A stretch of DNA of 64,000 bases from Vibrio nigripulchritudo ATCC 27043 (GTDB lineage: Bacteria; Pseudomonadota; Gammaproteobacteria; Enterobacterales; Vibrionaceae). Both the position numbers and the translations under genes were made by a program. The DNA lies in NCBI RefSeq assembly GCF_000222685.1, contig NZ_AFWJ01000057.1, positions 1 through 64,000 on the forward strand, in the 5' to 3' direction. Position 1 is the stretch's first letter. Each line of letters begins with the position of its first letter. The notes beneath the pieces are model-generated. The model was not told the DNA's origin. It saw only the letters and a program-made list of their open reading frames with translations, and did no database searches. Of the stretch, positions 45,710 to 55,842 are shown one piece after another.

Positions 45710-46471
45710 ATGATGAATAACTTTCAGCTCGAGTCGATCCTCAATGACAAGCTGTCGCCACAACTGATTAAAGATTACAGCCCAAATGGTATGCAGGTAG
45801 AGGGTAAGCCCGAAGTTCAGCGTATCGTGACAGGGGTTACGGCATCTCAAGCCCTAATTGAAAAAGCGATCGAGCTTAACGCAGATGCTCTGTTGGTACA
45901 CCATGGTTACTTTTGGAAAGGTGAGCCAGAACCTATCAAGGGAATGAAAGGCAAGCGAATTCGCAGTCTGATTAAAGCCGACATTAATCTCTATGGTTAC
46001 CACTTACCTCTGGATATTCACCCGGAACTTGGTAACAACGCTAAGCTGGCTGAGTTGCTGGATATTGAAATTGATGGTGGCTTGGAAGGGCACCCTCAGT
46101 CGGTTTCTATGTATGGCAAGCTTGTTAAACCCGTTTCGGGTGTTGAATTTGCCAAGAGAATCGAAACTGCTTTGAATCGAACTCCACTTCATATTGCTCC
46201 GGAAAATAGTGACAAATTGATTGAAACTGTGGGTTGGTGTACTGGTGGCGGTCAGGATTTCATCGAGCTTGCAGCGGCAAAAGGTTTGGATGCTTTTATT
46301 TCCGGTGAAATTTCAGAGCGCACTACGTATTCGGCTCGTGAACAGGACATCCATTACTTTTCAGCAGGTCACCATGCAACGGAGCGTTATGGTGTTAAGG
46401 CACTTGGCGAATGGCTGGAAGCAGAGCATGGCTTTGACGTGACCTTTATTGATATCGATAACCCGGTTTAG
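45710..46471 (+). CDS. ybgI: Nif3-like dinuclear metal protein YbgI
   Basis: 253 residues. Metal ligands in 'VHHGYFWKG' (about 64-72), 'HLPLDIHPELGNN' and the C-terminal 'HHATERYG'. Toroidal hexamer with a two-metal site in E. coli YbgI; described as a GTP cyclohydrolase I type 2-like fold, true activity uncertain. Two consecutive ATGs (45710 and 45713) are possible starts. It converges on gltA, and ybgI is also close to gltA in E. coli. Confidence 0.93.
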   Translation: MMNNFQLESILNDKLSPQLIKDYSPNGMQVEGKPEVQRIVTGVTASQALIEKAIELNADALLVHHGYFWKGEPEPIKGMKGKRIRSLIKADINLYGYHLPLDIHPELGNNAKLAELLDIEIDGGLEGHPQSVSMYGKLVKPVSGVEFAKRIETALNRTPLHIAPENSDKLIETVGWCTGGGQDFIELAAAKGLDAFISGEISERTTYSAREQDIHYFSAGHHATERYGVKALGEWLEAEHGFDVTFIDIDNPV

Positions 46472-46504
46472 TCGAAAGCTACAATTTTTAGATTAAACGC
46501 ATAG

Positions 46505-46536
46505 AAAAAGGTCGAAGCGAATGCTTCGACCTTTTT
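46505..46536. terminator. Bidirectional terminator between ybgI and gltA
   Basis: AAAAAGGTCGAAGC and GCTTCGACCTTTTT (46505-46536), 14 perfect pairs, 4-base loop, A/T runs on both sides. Confidence 0.95.
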
Positions 46537-46570
46537 ACTACTCAGTAACCAATAGTCAGAATATTGATCA

Positions 46571-47860
46571 TCACTCTCTTTCGTGAAGAGGTTGGAAGTC
46601 GCGTGATTTCTGACCAGTGTATAGCTGGCGTGGACGACCAATTCGGTTGTTTGGATCACTGTGCATTTCATTCCAGTGAGCAATCCAACCAATGGTACGA
46701 GACATCGCGAAGATTACTGTGAACATAGAGATTGGGATACCAATCGCTTTCAGGATAATACCTGAGTAGAAGTCTACGTTCGGGTACAGTTTCTTCTCTA
46801 CGAAGTACTCGTCAGACAACGCAATACGCTCAAGCTCCATTGCCACGTCGAGTAGAGGATCCTGGATGTTCAATTCCTCTAGTACTTCGTGACATGCTTC
46901 GCGCATTACTGTTGCACGTGGGTCGTAGTTTTTGTAAACGCGGTGACCGAAGCCCATAAGACGGAACGGGTCTTCTTTGTCTTTCGCACGTTCGATGTAT
47001 TCAGGGATGTTGTCAACACTGCCGATCTCTTCAAGCATACGTAAACAAGCTTCGTTTGCACCACCGTGTGCAGGACCCCATAGAGAGGCGATACCCGCTG
47101 CGATACATGCGAATGGGTTTGCACCAGAAGAACCAGACAGACGAACCGTAGACGTTGAAGCGTTTTGTTCGTGGTCTGCGTGCAACGTAAAGATCTTGTC
47201 CATTGCGCGAGCAACAACAGGGTTAACGTTGTACTCCTCACATGGGTTTGCGAACATCATGTGTAGGAAGTTTTCTGCATAGCTCAATTCATTACGAGGG
47301 TAGATGAATGGTTGACCGATGGAGTACTTGTAACACATTGCTGCCAGAGTCGGCATTTTAGAAAGCAGACGGTAGGCTGCGATCTCACGGTGTTCGTCGT
47401 TGTTGATGTCTAGAGAGTCGTGGTAGAAGGCAGCTAATGCACCAACCACACCACACATAACAGCCATTGGGTGAGCATCACGGCGGAAACCGTGGAAGAA
47501 ACTTGCGATTTGCTCATGGACCATGGTGTGACGCGTTACGGTCTCTTTGAATTGTTCATATTGCTTACGATCTGGGGCTTCGCCATACAGTAGGATGTAA
47601 CATACTTCCAGGTAATCTGCGTTATTGGCAAGTTGGTCGATAGGGAATCCTCTGTGAAGAAGGATGCCTTTCGCACCGTCAATATAAGTGATTTGGGATT
47701 CACAAGATGCAGTGGCAAGAAAACCGGGGTCAAAAGTAAAGTAACCATTGGCTCCGAGTTTACGAACATCGATTACTTCAGGTCCAACTGTACCCTCCAT
47801 AATCGGCAGCTCGATTGGCGCTTTACCTTCGATGTGAAGGGTCGCTTTCTTATCTGCCAT
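46571..47860 (-). CDS. gltA: Citrate synthase (type II)
   Basis: 429 residues, the hexameric NADH-inhibited form of gamma-proteobacteria. Active-site segments '[11 protein letters not shown]' (catalytic His), '[14 protein letters not shown]' and 'YPNVDFYSG' (catalytic Asp) are intact. Condenses acetyl-CoA and oxaloacetate. Divergent from sdhCDAB-sucABCD, the E. coli arrangement. Confidence 0.97.
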   Translation of the reverse strand: MADKKATLHIEGKAPIELPIMEGTVGPEVIDVRKLGANGYFTFDPGFLATASCESQITYIDGAKGILLHRGFPIDQLANNADYLEVCYILLYGEAPDRKQYEQFKETVTRHTMVHEQIASFFHGFRRDAHPMAVMCGVVGALAAFYHDSLDINNDEHREIAAYRLLSKMPTLAAMCYKYSIGQPFIYPRNELSYAENFLHMMFANPCEEYNVNPVVARAMDKIFTLHADHEQNASTSTVRLSGSSGANPFACIAAGIASLWGPAHGGANEACLRMLEEIGSVDNIPEYIERAKDKEDPFRLMGFGHRVYKNYDPRATVMREACHEVLEELNIQDPLLDVAMELERIALSDEYFVEKKLYPNVDFYSGIILKAIGIPISMFTVIFAMSRTIGWIAHWNEMHSDPNNRIGRPRQLYTGQKSRDFQPLHERE

Positions 47861-47912
47861 AACATTCTCCTTTGTTTATTATTAATCCATCCAGGATATT
47901 TTGTGTGCCGTT

Positions 47913-47941
47913 TTTTTACTGAGTATCTAAAGTAAAGTCAA
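47913..47941 (-). promoter_or_regulatory. Likely gltA promoter
   Basis: On the minus strand TTGACT (47941-47936) and TAAAAA (47918-47913) are 17 bases apart, about 53 bases before the ATG. Confidence 0.45.
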
Positions 47942-48030
47942 TTTTTCTCCCTTTTTGTGTGCACTCGTTTTGATTTTTCATATGAAAAAAGTTAAAAATC
48001 TGTTCTGTGTAGCATTATTTGTTACGTCAA

Positions 48031-48059
48031 TTGTATTAATATGTTACCGCCCGTATAGT
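48031..48059 (+). promoter_or_regulatory. Likely sdhC promoter
   Basis: TTGTAT (48031-48036) and TATAGT (48054-48059) with a 17-base spacer. The leader to sdhC is about 190 bases, long enough for small-RNA or other post-transcriptional control. Confidence 0.5.
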
Positions 48060-48154
48060 GGCGCTGAAAATTTTTGTGGAATCCTTATAAATTCAAGGCT
48101 AGAAACAAATATTGGCCTATAATAAAAAAGAAAAAGATAACAATTCATTTACAT

Positions 48155-48181
48155 TTATCTCGCCAATATTGGGCGAAATAA
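48155..48181. promoter_or_regulatory. Dyad in the sdhC leader
   Basis: TTATCTCGCC (48155-48164) and GGCGAAATAA (48172-48181) pair at 9 of 10 positions around AATATTG. It lies 75 bases before sdhC and could be a regulator site or an RNA hairpin. Confidence 0.4.
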
Positions 48182-48255
48182 GTTAAATAAATGTTAATTT
48201 TTGTAGGGTTCCTACTAAAATTTGGTTTATAACTATAAATGCTCTAAGGAGCTGA

Positions 48256-48648
48256 GTGAGCAAGCCCGTGAAAGAAAGAAAGTCAAGACCTGTTAATCTA
48301 GATTTACAGACAGTCCACTTTCCGATTTCTGCAATCGCATCCATCCTGCATCGAATTTCAGGTGTTATTACGTTTGTAGCAATTGGAATTTTAATTTGGT
48401 TACTATCCATATCCCTCTCTTCCCCACTAGGATTCGCTAAAGCCGCTGACATAGTAGACAGCTTTATCGTCTCTTTTATCCTTTGGGGCATTCTAACTGC
48501 ACTCGCATATCACATAGTAGGCGGTATTCGCCATTTATTCATGGATATGGGGTATTTTGAAGAGTTAGATACTGGCGCAGTGAGCGCAAAAGTCTCATTT
48601 GCCGTAACAGTAGTATTGTCTCTACTAGCAGGGGTTTTGGTATGGTAA
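48256..48648 (+). CDS. sdhC: Succinate dehydrogenase cytochrome b556 subunit
   Basis: 130 residues with a GTG start five bases after AAGGAG. Three membrane helices; 'SILHRISGVITF' (about 31-42) is the SdhC signature near the quinone site, and a haem-ligand His is in the second helix ('YHIVGGIRHL'). Membrane anchor with SdhD. Overlaps sdhD by seven bases. Confidence 0.95.
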   Translation: MSKPVKERKSRPVNLDLQTVHFPISAIASILHRISGVITFVAIGILIWLLSISLSSPLGFAKAADIVDSFIVSFILWGILTALAYHIVGGIRHLFMDMGYFEELDTGAVSAKVSFAVTVVLSLLAGVLVW

Positions 48649-48986
48649 AACATGTTTCCTCGTTGGGGCGCAATGGCGTTCACGACTTTCTACTGATCCG
48701 CGCCAGTGCGATCATCCTTACGCTTTACACCATCTACATTGTTGGCTTTTGTGCCTTCAATGAAATCACTTACATGTCATGGACGGCATTTTTTGGCGGC
48801 ACCTTTACCAAAGTCTTTACTATGCTTGCATTAGTCTGTGTGCTTGTGCACGCGTGGATTGGCTTGTGGCAAGTATTAACAGACTACATTAAACACATAA
48901 TGTTACGTGGTGTATTACAAGTCGCAATTATTGCCGTTCTAATCGCCTATTTCTTCTCTGGTTTGTTTGTATTGTGGGGTGCGTAA
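48642..48986 (+). CDS. sdhD: Succinate dehydrogenase membrane anchor subunit
   Basis: 114 residues, three membrane helices. 'HDFLLIRASAIILTLY' in helix 1 and 'LVHAWIGLWQVLTDY' with the haem-ligand histidine in helix 2 are as in E. coli SdhD. Directly abuts sdhA with no gap. Confidence 0.95.
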   Translation: MVKHVSSLGRNGVHDFLLIRASAIILTLYTIYIVGFCAFNEITYMSWTAFFGGTFTKVFTMLALVCVLVHAWIGLWQVLTDYIKHIMLRGVLQVAIIAVLIAYFFSGLFVLWGA

Positions 48987-50753
48987 GTGACTATTCCAGT
49001 TCGTGAATTCGATGCCGTTGTAATCGGCGCAGGTGGCGCGGGCATGCGCGCTGCTCTACAAATTTCTGAGCAGGGGCTGTCTTGTGCTCTGCTTTCTAAA
49101 GTATTTCCTACTCGCTCACATACTGTTTCAGCTCAAGGCGGTATTACGGTAGCACTTGGCAACTCCCATAAAGATAACTGGCAGTGGCACATGTACGACA
49201 CCGTTAAAGGCTCTGATTACATCGGTGACCAGAATGCGATCGAGTACATGTGTAAAACCGGTCCTGAATCTGTTATCGAGCTTGAAAAAATGGGCTTACC
49301 ATTTTCTCGCTTTGAAAACGGCAGCATCTACCAGCGTCCGTTTGGTGGACAGTCTAAAGAGTTCGGTGGTGAGCAGGCGGCACGTACTGCTGCTGCTGCT
49401 GACCGTACCGGGCATGCACTGCTTCACACGCTTTATCAGCAAAATATCAAACACAAAACCACCATCTTCTCTGAGTGGTATGCCCTTGATTTAGTGAAAA
49501 ACCAAGATGGTGCAATTCTTGGCTGTACAGCAATTTGTATGGAAACGGGCGAAATGTGCTACTTCAAGTCGAAAGCGACTGTGCTTGCGACTGGTGGTGC
49601 CGGCCGAATCTACGCATCGACAACTAACGCTCACATCAACACGGGTGATGGCGTTGGTATGGCATTGCGTGCTGGTGTTCCAATGCAAGACATGGAAATG
49701 TGGCAGTTCCACCCGACTGGTATCGCAGGCGCGGGTGTGCTGGTAACCGAAGGTTGTCGTGGTGAAGGTGGTTACCTTCTCAATAAAGATGGCGAGCGCT
49801 TCATGGAGCGTTATGCTCCTAACGCGAAGGACCTTGCGGGCCGTGACGTTGTTGCTCGTTCGATGATGATCGAAATCCGTGAAGGTCGTGGTTGTGATGG
49901 TCCATGGGGTCCACACATCAAGCTGAAGATGGATCACCTTGGTCAAGAAGTTCTGGAATCTCGTCTGCCGGGTATTTGTGAGCTTTCTCGTACCTTTGCT
50001 CACGTCGATCCTGTGAAAGAACCAATTCCAGTTATCCCAACCTGTCACTACATGATGGGTGGTGTTCCGACTCAGGTATCTGGTCAAGCGCTTAAACAAA
50101 ATGCCGACGGCACTGATGTTGAAGTCCAAGGTTTGTTTGCTTGTGGCGAAATCGCATCTGTATCGGTACACGGTGCTAACCGTCTGGGTGGTAACTCGCT
50201 ACTCGACTTAGTGGTATTCGGACGTGCAACAGGTCTTCACCTTGGTGAAACTCTGGAAGCACAAGCCGAAGCGCGCCCAGCAACAGATTCTGACATCGAA
50301 GCATCTCTGTCTCGTACTATGCGTTGGGAAAACAGCACCGGCGGTGAAGATCCTGCTCAAATCCGTAAAGACCTGCAAAGATGCATGCAAAACAGCTTCT
50401 CGGTATTCCGTGAAGGTGAAGCAATGGCAACAGGGCTTGAAGAGCTTAAAGTTATTCGTGAGCGCCTGAAGGATGCTCACCTGGCTGACAAGTCAACAGA
50501 ATTCAACACAGAGCGAATCGAGTGTCTTGAACTGGACAACCTGATGGAAACTGCATTCTCGACAGCGGTAGCTGCAAACTATCGTACAGAGAGTCGTGGT
50601 GCGCATGCTCGTTTTGACTTCCCAGACCGTGATGATGAAAACTGGCTATGCCACTCCATCTACAATCCGGATTCTGAAGCAATGACTAAGCGTGATGTGA
50701 ACATGACACCAGTTCATCGTGAAGCATTTCCGCCGAAAGCACGTACATACTAA
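48987..50753 (+). CDS. sdhA: Succinate dehydrogenase flavoprotein subunit
   Basis: 588 residues with a GTG start immediately after the sdhD stop. FAD fold '[13 protein letters not shown]', covalent-FAD histidine in 'SHTVSAQGG' (about 44-52), and the substrate site '[11 protein letters not shown]' and '[11 protein letters not shown]'. Oxidises succinate to fumarate on the cytosolic face of complex II. Confidence 0.97.
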   Translation: MTIPVREFDAVVIGAGGAGMRAALQISEQGLSCALLSKVFPTRSHTVSAQGGITVALGNSHKDNWQWHMYDTVKGSDYIGDQNAIEYMCKTGPESVIELEKMGLPFSRFENGSIYQRPFGGQSKEFGGEQAARTAAAADRTGHALLHTLYQQNIKHKTTIFSEWYALDLVKNQDGAILGCTAICMETGEMCYFKSKATVLATGGAGRIYASTTNAHINTGDGVGMALRAGVPMQDMEMWQFHPTGIAGAGVLVTEGCRGEGGYLLNKDGERFMERYAPNAKDLAGRDVVARSMMIEIREGRGCDGPWGPHIKLKMDHLGQEVLESRLPGICELSRTFAHVDPVKEPIPVIPTCHYMMGGVPTQVSGQALKQNADGTDVEVQGLFACGEIASVSVHGANRLGGNSLLDLVVFGRATGLHLGETLEAQAEARPATDSDIEASLSRTMRWENSTGGEDPAQIRKDLQRCMQNSFSVFREGEAMATGLEELKVIRERLKDAHLADKSTEFNTERIECLELDNLMETAFSTAVAANYRTESRGAHARFDFPDRDDENWLCHSIYNPDSEAMTKRDVNMTPVHREAFPPKARTY

Positions 50754-50768
50754 AGGGAGGTACATACT

Positions 50769-51482
50769 ATGAAACTTAATTTCTCTCTTTACCGCTACAA
50801 TCCGGATACAGACAAAAAGCCTTACATGAAGGACTATGTCCTTGAAGTGGAAGATGGTTCAGACATGATGGTTCTGGATGCTCTTATTCTGCTGAAAGAG
50901 CAAGATCCGTCAATCGCTTTCAGACGCTCATGCCGTGAAGGTGTTTGTGGTTCTGATGGTTTGAACATGAACGGTAAGAATGGTCTGGCGTGTATTACAC
51001 CGATGTCGGCGCTGTCTGGCAAAGACAAGATTGTTATCCGACCGCTTCCGGGGTTGCCAGTTGTTCGTGACTTGATTGTTGATATGACCCAGTTCTATGA
51101 CAACTACGCGAAAGTGAAGCCGTTCTTGATTTCAGACGGCAACTTACCGCCAGCGCGAGAAAATCTTCAGGCTCCGGAAGATCGCGCACATCTGGACGGT
51201 CTGTATGAATGTATTATGTGCGCATGTTGCACAACTTCGTGCCCGTCATTCTGGTGGAACCCGGATAAATTCATTGGACCGGCAGGCTTGCTTGCAGCTT
51301 ATCGTTGGCTGATTGATAGCCGCGATACCGCTACAGATGAACGTTTATCTAATCTTGACGATGCTTTTAGCGTTTTTCGTTGCCATGGCATCATGAATTG
51401 TGTAAGTGTTTGTCCTAAGGGATTAAATCCTACGAAGGCAATCGGTCATATTAAGACCATGCTATTGAACCGCTCGGTTTAA
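50769..51482 (+). CDS. sdhB: Succinate dehydrogenase iron-sulfur subunit
   Basis: 237 residues, preceded by AGGGAGG. The [2Fe-2S] loop 'SCREGVCGSDG' with a distal Cys, then 'CIMCACCTTSCPS' and 'CHGIMNCVSVCPKGLNP' for the [4Fe-4S] and [3Fe-4S] clusters. Passes electrons from SdhA to ubiquinone at SdhCD. Confidence 0.97.
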   Translation: MKLNFSLYRYNPDTDKKPYMKDYVLEVEDGSDMMVLDALILLKEQDPSIAFRRSCREGVCGSDGLNMNGKNGLACITPMSALSGKDKIVIRPLPGLPVVRDLIVDMTQFYDNYAKVKPFLISDGNLPPARENLQAPEDRAHLDGLYECIMCACCTTSCPSFWWNPDKFIGPAGLLAAYRWLIDSRDTATDERLSNLDDAFSVFRCHGIMNCVSVCPKGLNPTKAIGHIKTMLLNRSV

Positions 51483-51495
51483 TTGAATAAAAATT

Positions 51496-51529
51496 GCCGA
51501 CCCAAGTTGCGCAATGTACCAGGGTCGGC
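51496..51529 (+). terminator. Hairpin between sdhB and sucA
   Basis: GCCGACCC (51496-51503) and GGGTCGGC (51522-51529) with an 18-base loop, followed by TTTATTAAT. Possibly a partial terminator or processing site that sets the sdh:suc ratio. Confidence 0.6.
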
Positions 51530-51589
51530 TTTATTAATAGCTCGGCATAAGACCGAAGCGAACGTGAAAACTACTGGTTAAGGGAAAAT

Positions 51590-54397
51590 ATGCACAACGG
51601 CGTGATGAAGGCATGGCTCGAGTCTTCACACTTGGCTGGCGCCAATGCAACTTATGTAGAAGAACTCTACGAACTGTATCTTAGTGACCCCGACCTGGTA
51701 AGTGAGGAGTGGAAACGAGTTTTTGAAGGATTGCCCAAGCAATCTGACGCGGCAGAACAACCGCATTCTCGTGTCCGTGATTACTTCCGTCGATTAGCGA
51801 AAGAGACAAAGCATTACAATGTCCAAGTTAGTGATCCTGATGTCGATGCTAAACAAGTAAAAGTACTACAGCTTATCAATGCTTACCGCTTCCGCGGTCA
51901 TGAAGCTGCCAACCTCGACCCCCTAGGTCTTTGGAAACGAGATACAGTCGCTGAACTGAATCCTGATTTCCATACTCTTACCGAAGATGATTTTGATGAA
52001 ACTTTCAACGTAGGTTCTTTTGCTATTGGGCAAGAAACCATGGTTCTGAGAGACCTTCACAAAGCCCTACAACAAACTTACTGCGGTTCTATCGGTGCTG
52101 AATACATGCACATGACCAATACAGAGCAAAAACGTTGGATCCAACAACGTCTGGAATCTGTATCCGGTCAAGCGAGTTTCAGTTCAGAAGAAAAGCAAAC
52201 ATTCCTACATGAACTGACTGCTGCTGAAGGTCTTGAGCGTTATCTAGGGGCGAAATTCCCTGGTGCGAAGCGTTTCTCCCTTGAAGGTGGTGACGCCATG
52301 ATTCCGATGACGAAAGAAATTATTCGTGCAGCGGGCTCTCAAGGCATTCGAGAAGTGGTAATCGGAATGGCCCACCGTGGTCGTCTGAACATGTTGGTTA
52401 ACGTTCTTGGTAAGAAGCCTCAAGATTTGTTCGACGAGTTTGCTGGCAAACACGATGAAACTTGGGGTACCGGTGACGTTAAGTATCACCAAGGTTTCTC
52501 AGCTGATTTCGCAACTCCAGGCGGTGATGTTCACCTTGCGCTGGCGTTCAACCCATCTCACCTTGAAATTGTTAACCCTGTGGTTATCGGTTCTGTACGT
52601 GCTCGTCAGGATCGTTTGGGCGACAAAGACGGCAGTAGCGTTCTGCCTATCACCATTCATGGTGACTCAGCGATTGCTGGGCAAGGTGTGGTGCAGGAGA
52701 CATTTAACATGTCTCAGGCTCGTGGTTTCTGTGTGGGCGGTACGGTACGTATCGTTGTGAACAACCAGGTTGGTTTCACAACGTCTAACCCACGCGATAC
52801 GCGATCCACAATGTACTGTACAGACATCGCGAAGATGGTACAGGCACCAATTTTCCACGTGAATGCTGATGACCCAGAAGCAGTCGCTTTTGTGTCTCGT
52901 CTTGCAGTGGATTACCGCAACACGTTCAAACGTGATGTTGTGATTGATCTGGTTTGTTATCGCCGTCATGGTCACAACGAAGCAGATGAACCGAATGCAA
53001 CTCAGCCGCTGATGTATCAGAAAATCAAGAAGCACCCAACACCGCGTAAGCTTTACGCTGATGTGCTGATTGAGCGTGGCGAGTTAGACATTGAAACAGC
53101 AACACTTCAAATTAATGAATACCGTGATGCACTTGACCACGGTGAAGTCGTGGTGAAAGAGTGGCGTCCGATGGCGTTGCATTCTGTGGACTGGTCTCCG
53201 TATATCGGTCACGACTGGGATACAGATTGGGACTCTACGTTTGATATCAAGCGTCTTACAGAGCTGGGTCAGCGTTTGTGCCAGTTCCCGGAAAGCCACA
53301 AGCTGCATAGCCGTGTTAACAAGCTATACAATGACCGTACGTCCATGATCAATGGCGAGAAAGCCTTGGACTGGGGTATGGCAGAAACCTTGGCATACGC
53401 AACCTTGGTAGATGATGGTAAGCGCATTCGTATCTCCGGTCAGGATTCAGGTCGTGGTACGTTCTTCCACCGTCATTCTGTGTTGCACAACCAAAACGAT
53501 GCCAGCACTTATGTGCCTCTTGCGAACATTCACGATAAGCAAGGTCCTTTCCAGGTATTCGACTCAGTACTATCTGAAGAGGCGGTTCTTGCCTTTGAAT
53601 ATGGCTACGCGACAGCAGAGCCGGGCGGTTTGACTCTTTGGGAAGCGCAGTTCGGTGATTTCGCTAACGGTGCTCAGGTTGTAATCGACCAGTTCATTTC
53701 TTCTGGTGAGCAGAAATGGGCGCGTCTATGTGGCTTGACTATGCTTCTGCCACACGGTTATGAAGGGCAAGGACCTGAACACTCCTCTGCACGTCTAGAG
53801 CGTTACCTTCAGTTGTGTGCTGAACAAAATATGCAGGTTGTTGTTCCATCTACACCCGCACAGGTTTACCACATGATTCGCCGTCAGGTTGTGCGTCCGA
53901 TGCGTCGTCCATTGGTGGTTATGTCACCTAAGTCGCTACTGCGTCATCCTCTGTGTACTTCTACACTCGAAGAGCTGGCAGAAGGCACATTCCAGGCTGC
54001 AATCGGTGAAATTGACAAACTGAATCCGACAAGAGTGAAACGTGTCGTATTCTGTTCGGGCAAGGTTTACTACGATTTGCTGGAACAACGCCGCAACAAT
54101 GAGCAAGACGATGTTGCAATCGTTCGTATTGAACAGCTTTACCCGTTCCCTCTGGAAGAAGTACAAGCTGCGATTTCTCAATACAAGTACGTTGAAGACT
54201 TCGTGTGGTGTCAGGAAGAGCCTCAAAACCAGGGTGCCTGGTATTCAAGCCAGCACAACTTCCGTGCCGCGATTCCGGCAGGAGCTGATCTGAAATATGC
54301 AGGTCGCCCGGCGTCGGCATCACCGGCAGTAGGCTATATGTCCGTACACATGAAACAACAAAAAGCGTTGGTGAACGACGCACTTACCCTAGATTAA
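51590..54397 (+). CDS. sucA: 2-oxoglutarate dehydrogenase E1 component
   Basis: 935 residues, as in E. coli. The N-terminal 'MKAWLESSHLAGANATYVEELY' segment (quoted from 6) binds the E2 core; 'MAHRGRLNMLVNVLGK' and 'GDSAIAGQGVVQE' belong to the thiamine diphosphate site, and 'GHEAANLDPLGL' to the substrate region. Decarboxylates 2-oxoglutarate and transfers the succinyl group to E2. The E3 gene (lpd) is not in this window. Confidence 0.97.
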   Translation: MHNGVMKAWLESSHLAGANATYVEELYELYLSDPDLVSEEWKRVFEGLPKQSDAAEQPHSRVRDYFRRLAKETKHYNVQVSDPDVDAKQVKVLQLINAYRFRGHEAANLDPLGLWKRDTVAELNPDFHTLTEDDFDETFNVGSFAIGQETMVLRDLHKALQQTYCGSIGAEYMHMTNTEQKRWIQQRLESVSGQASFSSEEKQTFLHELTAAEGLERYLGAKFPGAKRFSLEGGDAMIPMTKEIIRAAGSQGIREVVIGMAHRGRLNMLVNVLGKKPQDLFDEFAGKHDETWGTGDVKYHQGFSADFATPGGDVHLALAFNPSHLEIVNPVVIGSVRARQDRLGDKDGSSVLPITIHGDSAIAGQGVVQETFNMSQARGFCVGGTVRIVVNNQVGFTTSNPRDTRSTMYCTDIAKMVQAPIFHVNADDPEAVAFVSRLAVDYRNTFKRDVVIDLVCYRRHGHNEADEPNATQPLMYQKIKKHPTPRKLYADVLIERGELDIETATLQINEYRDALDHGEVVVKEWRPMALHSVDWSPYIGHDWDTDWDSTFDIKRLTELGQRLCQFPESHKLHSRVNKLYNDRTSMINGEKALDWGMAETLAYATLVDDGKRIRISGQDSGRGTFFHRHSVLHNQNDASTYVPLANIHDKQGPFQVFDSVLSEEAVLAFEYGYATAEPGGLTLWEAQFGDFANGAQVVIDQFISSGEQKWARLCGLTMLLPHGYEGQGPEHSSARLERYLQLCAEQNMQVVVPSTPAQVYHMIRRQVVRPMRRPLVVMSPKSLLRHPLCTSTLEELAEGTFQAAIGEIDKLNPTRVKRVVFCSGKVYYDLLEQRRNNEQDDVAIVRIEQLYPFPLEEVQAAISQYKYVEDFVWCQEEPQNQGAWYSSQHNFRAAIPAGADLKYAGRPASASPAVGYMSVHMKQQKALVNDALTLD

Positions 54398-54425
54398 GAA
54401 CTAGAAGAAAAAGGACGAAACAGAT

Positions 54426-55634
54426 ATGACAATTGAAATTCTGGTTCCAGACTTACCTGAATCTGTAGCTGATGCGACGGTTGCAACGTGGCACAAAAAA
54501 CCTGGTGAAGCTGTTGAGCGTGACGAAGTCATTGTTGATATTGAAACAGATAAAGTAGTACTTGAAGTACCGGCTCCTGAAGCGGGTGTTCTTGAGGCTA
54601 TTGTTGAAGAAGAAGGTGCGACAGTTCTTGGTCGTCAAATCATCGGTAAACTAAAACCTGGTGCTGTTGCCGGTGAGCCAACAGCGGATAGCACAGACGG
54701 TACGGAAGCATCGCCTGACAAACGTCACAAGGCTTCACTAACCGAAGAATCTAACGATGCACTTAGCCCTGCGGTTCGTCGCCTTCTGGCTGAGCACAAT
54801 CTTGAAGCTAGCCAAGTGAAGGGCACAGGTGTTGGTGGTCGTATCACTCGTGAAGATGTTGATGCGCATCTGGCAGCAGCGAAATCTGCTCCGGCAGCAG
54901 CGGCACAGCCAGAGGTTGAAGTGCCTGCAGCAGCTCGTACGCAAAAACGTGTACCTATGACGCGTCTGCGTAAAACGGTGGCAAATCGTCTGCTTGAAGC
55001 GAAGAACAGTACAGCAATGCTGACTACGTTTAACGAAGTTAACATGAAACCAATCATGGATCTTCGTAAGCAGTACAAAGATCAGTTCGAAGAGCGCCAC
55101 GGTACTCGCCTAGGCTTCATGTCTTTCTATGTGAAAGCAGTAACTGAAGCTCTGAAGCGTTTCCCTGAAGTGAACGCGTCTATCGACGGTGATGATATTG
55201 TTTACCACAACTACTTCGATATCAGCATGGCAGTATCGACTCCTCGTGGTCTAGTTACTCCGGTACTGAAAGACTGTGACACGCTAGGTTTTGCTGAAAT
55301 TGAAAAAGGCATCAAAGAACTGGCCGTGAAAGGTCGTGATGGCAAGCTGACAGTTGACGAATTAATGGGTGGCAACTTCACTATCACAAACGGTGGTGTG
55401 TTTGGTTCTCTTATGTCTACGCCAATCATCAACCCGCCTCAATCTGCTATTCTTGGTATGCACAAAATCCAGGAACGTCCAATGGCAGTGGATGGCAAAG
55501 TTGAAATCTTGCCTATGATGTATCTAGCGCTGTCTTACGATCACCGTCTGATTGATGGTCGTGAGTCGGTTGGTTTCCTAGTAACAATTAAAGAGTTGCT
55601 AGAAGATCCAGCACGTCTGCTGTTAGACGTTTAA
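54426..55634 (+). CDS. sucB: Dihydrolipoyl succinyltransferase (E2)
   Basis: 402 residues. One lipoyl domain with the modified lysine in '[14 protein letters not shown]' (about 40-53), an alanine/glutamate linker, a peripheral-subunit-binding domain ('[20 protein letters not shown]' about 115-134), a second Ala/Pro-rich linker and the catalytic core ending with '[16 protein letters not shown]' that carries the catalytic His. Core of the 2-oxoglutarate dehydrogenase complex. Confidence 0.97.
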   Translation: MTIEILVPDLPESVADATVATWHKKPGEAVERDEVIVDIETDKVVLEVPAPEAGVLEAIVEEEGATVLGRQIIGKLKPGAVAGEPTADSTDGTEASPDKRHKASLTEESNDALSPAVRRLLAEHNLEASQVKGTGVGGRITREDVDAHLAAAKSAPAAAAQPEVEVPAAARTQKRVPMTRLRKTVANRLLEAKNSTAMLTTFNEVNMKPIMDLRKQYKDQFEERHGTRLGFMSFYVKAVTEALKRFPEVNASIDGDDIVYHNYFDISMAVSTPRGLVTPVLKDCDTLGFAEIEKGIKELAVKGRDGKLTVDELMGGNFTITNGGVFGSLMSTPIINPPQSAILGMHKIQERPMAVDGKVEILPMMYLALSYDHRLIDGRESVGFLVTIKELLEDPARLLLDV

Positions 55635-55644
55635 TATCGCTAAA

Positions 55645-55753
55645 ACGTCTAGTGACCTCCGGTTGCTAGACGTGTATTAGTTTTCAAGGCTAGACTGGCT
55701 CAACTGTCTGGCCTTCACTTGAATCTCGTTTGCCTTGAGTGCACAGCGAGATT
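55645..55753 (+). other. Two hairpins in the sucB-sucC gap
   Basis: Hairpin 1: ACGTCTAG (55645-55652) with CTAGACGT (55666-55673). Hairpin 2: AATCTCG (55722-55728) with CGAGATT (55747-55753). Neither has a T tract. The gap (208 bases) is much longer than the others in the suc cluster and may hold an internal promoter or processing sites. Confidence 0.45.
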
Positions 55754-55842
55754 TATTTGAGAAGACCCTACAGACGTCCGTTTAATAGACGGCGTTATGG
55801 AAATAATAAATCCCCTAAGGGATAAACAAACGGAATAACACA

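Noticed and set aside
49491-50171. 226-codon open frame opposite sdhA
   Set aside because: It is antisense to a highly conserved gene, has low-complexity Thr/His composition and no ribosome site; a typical shadow frame.
52667-53035. 122-codon frame opposite sucA
   Set aside because: Antisense shadow in a conserved catalytic region.
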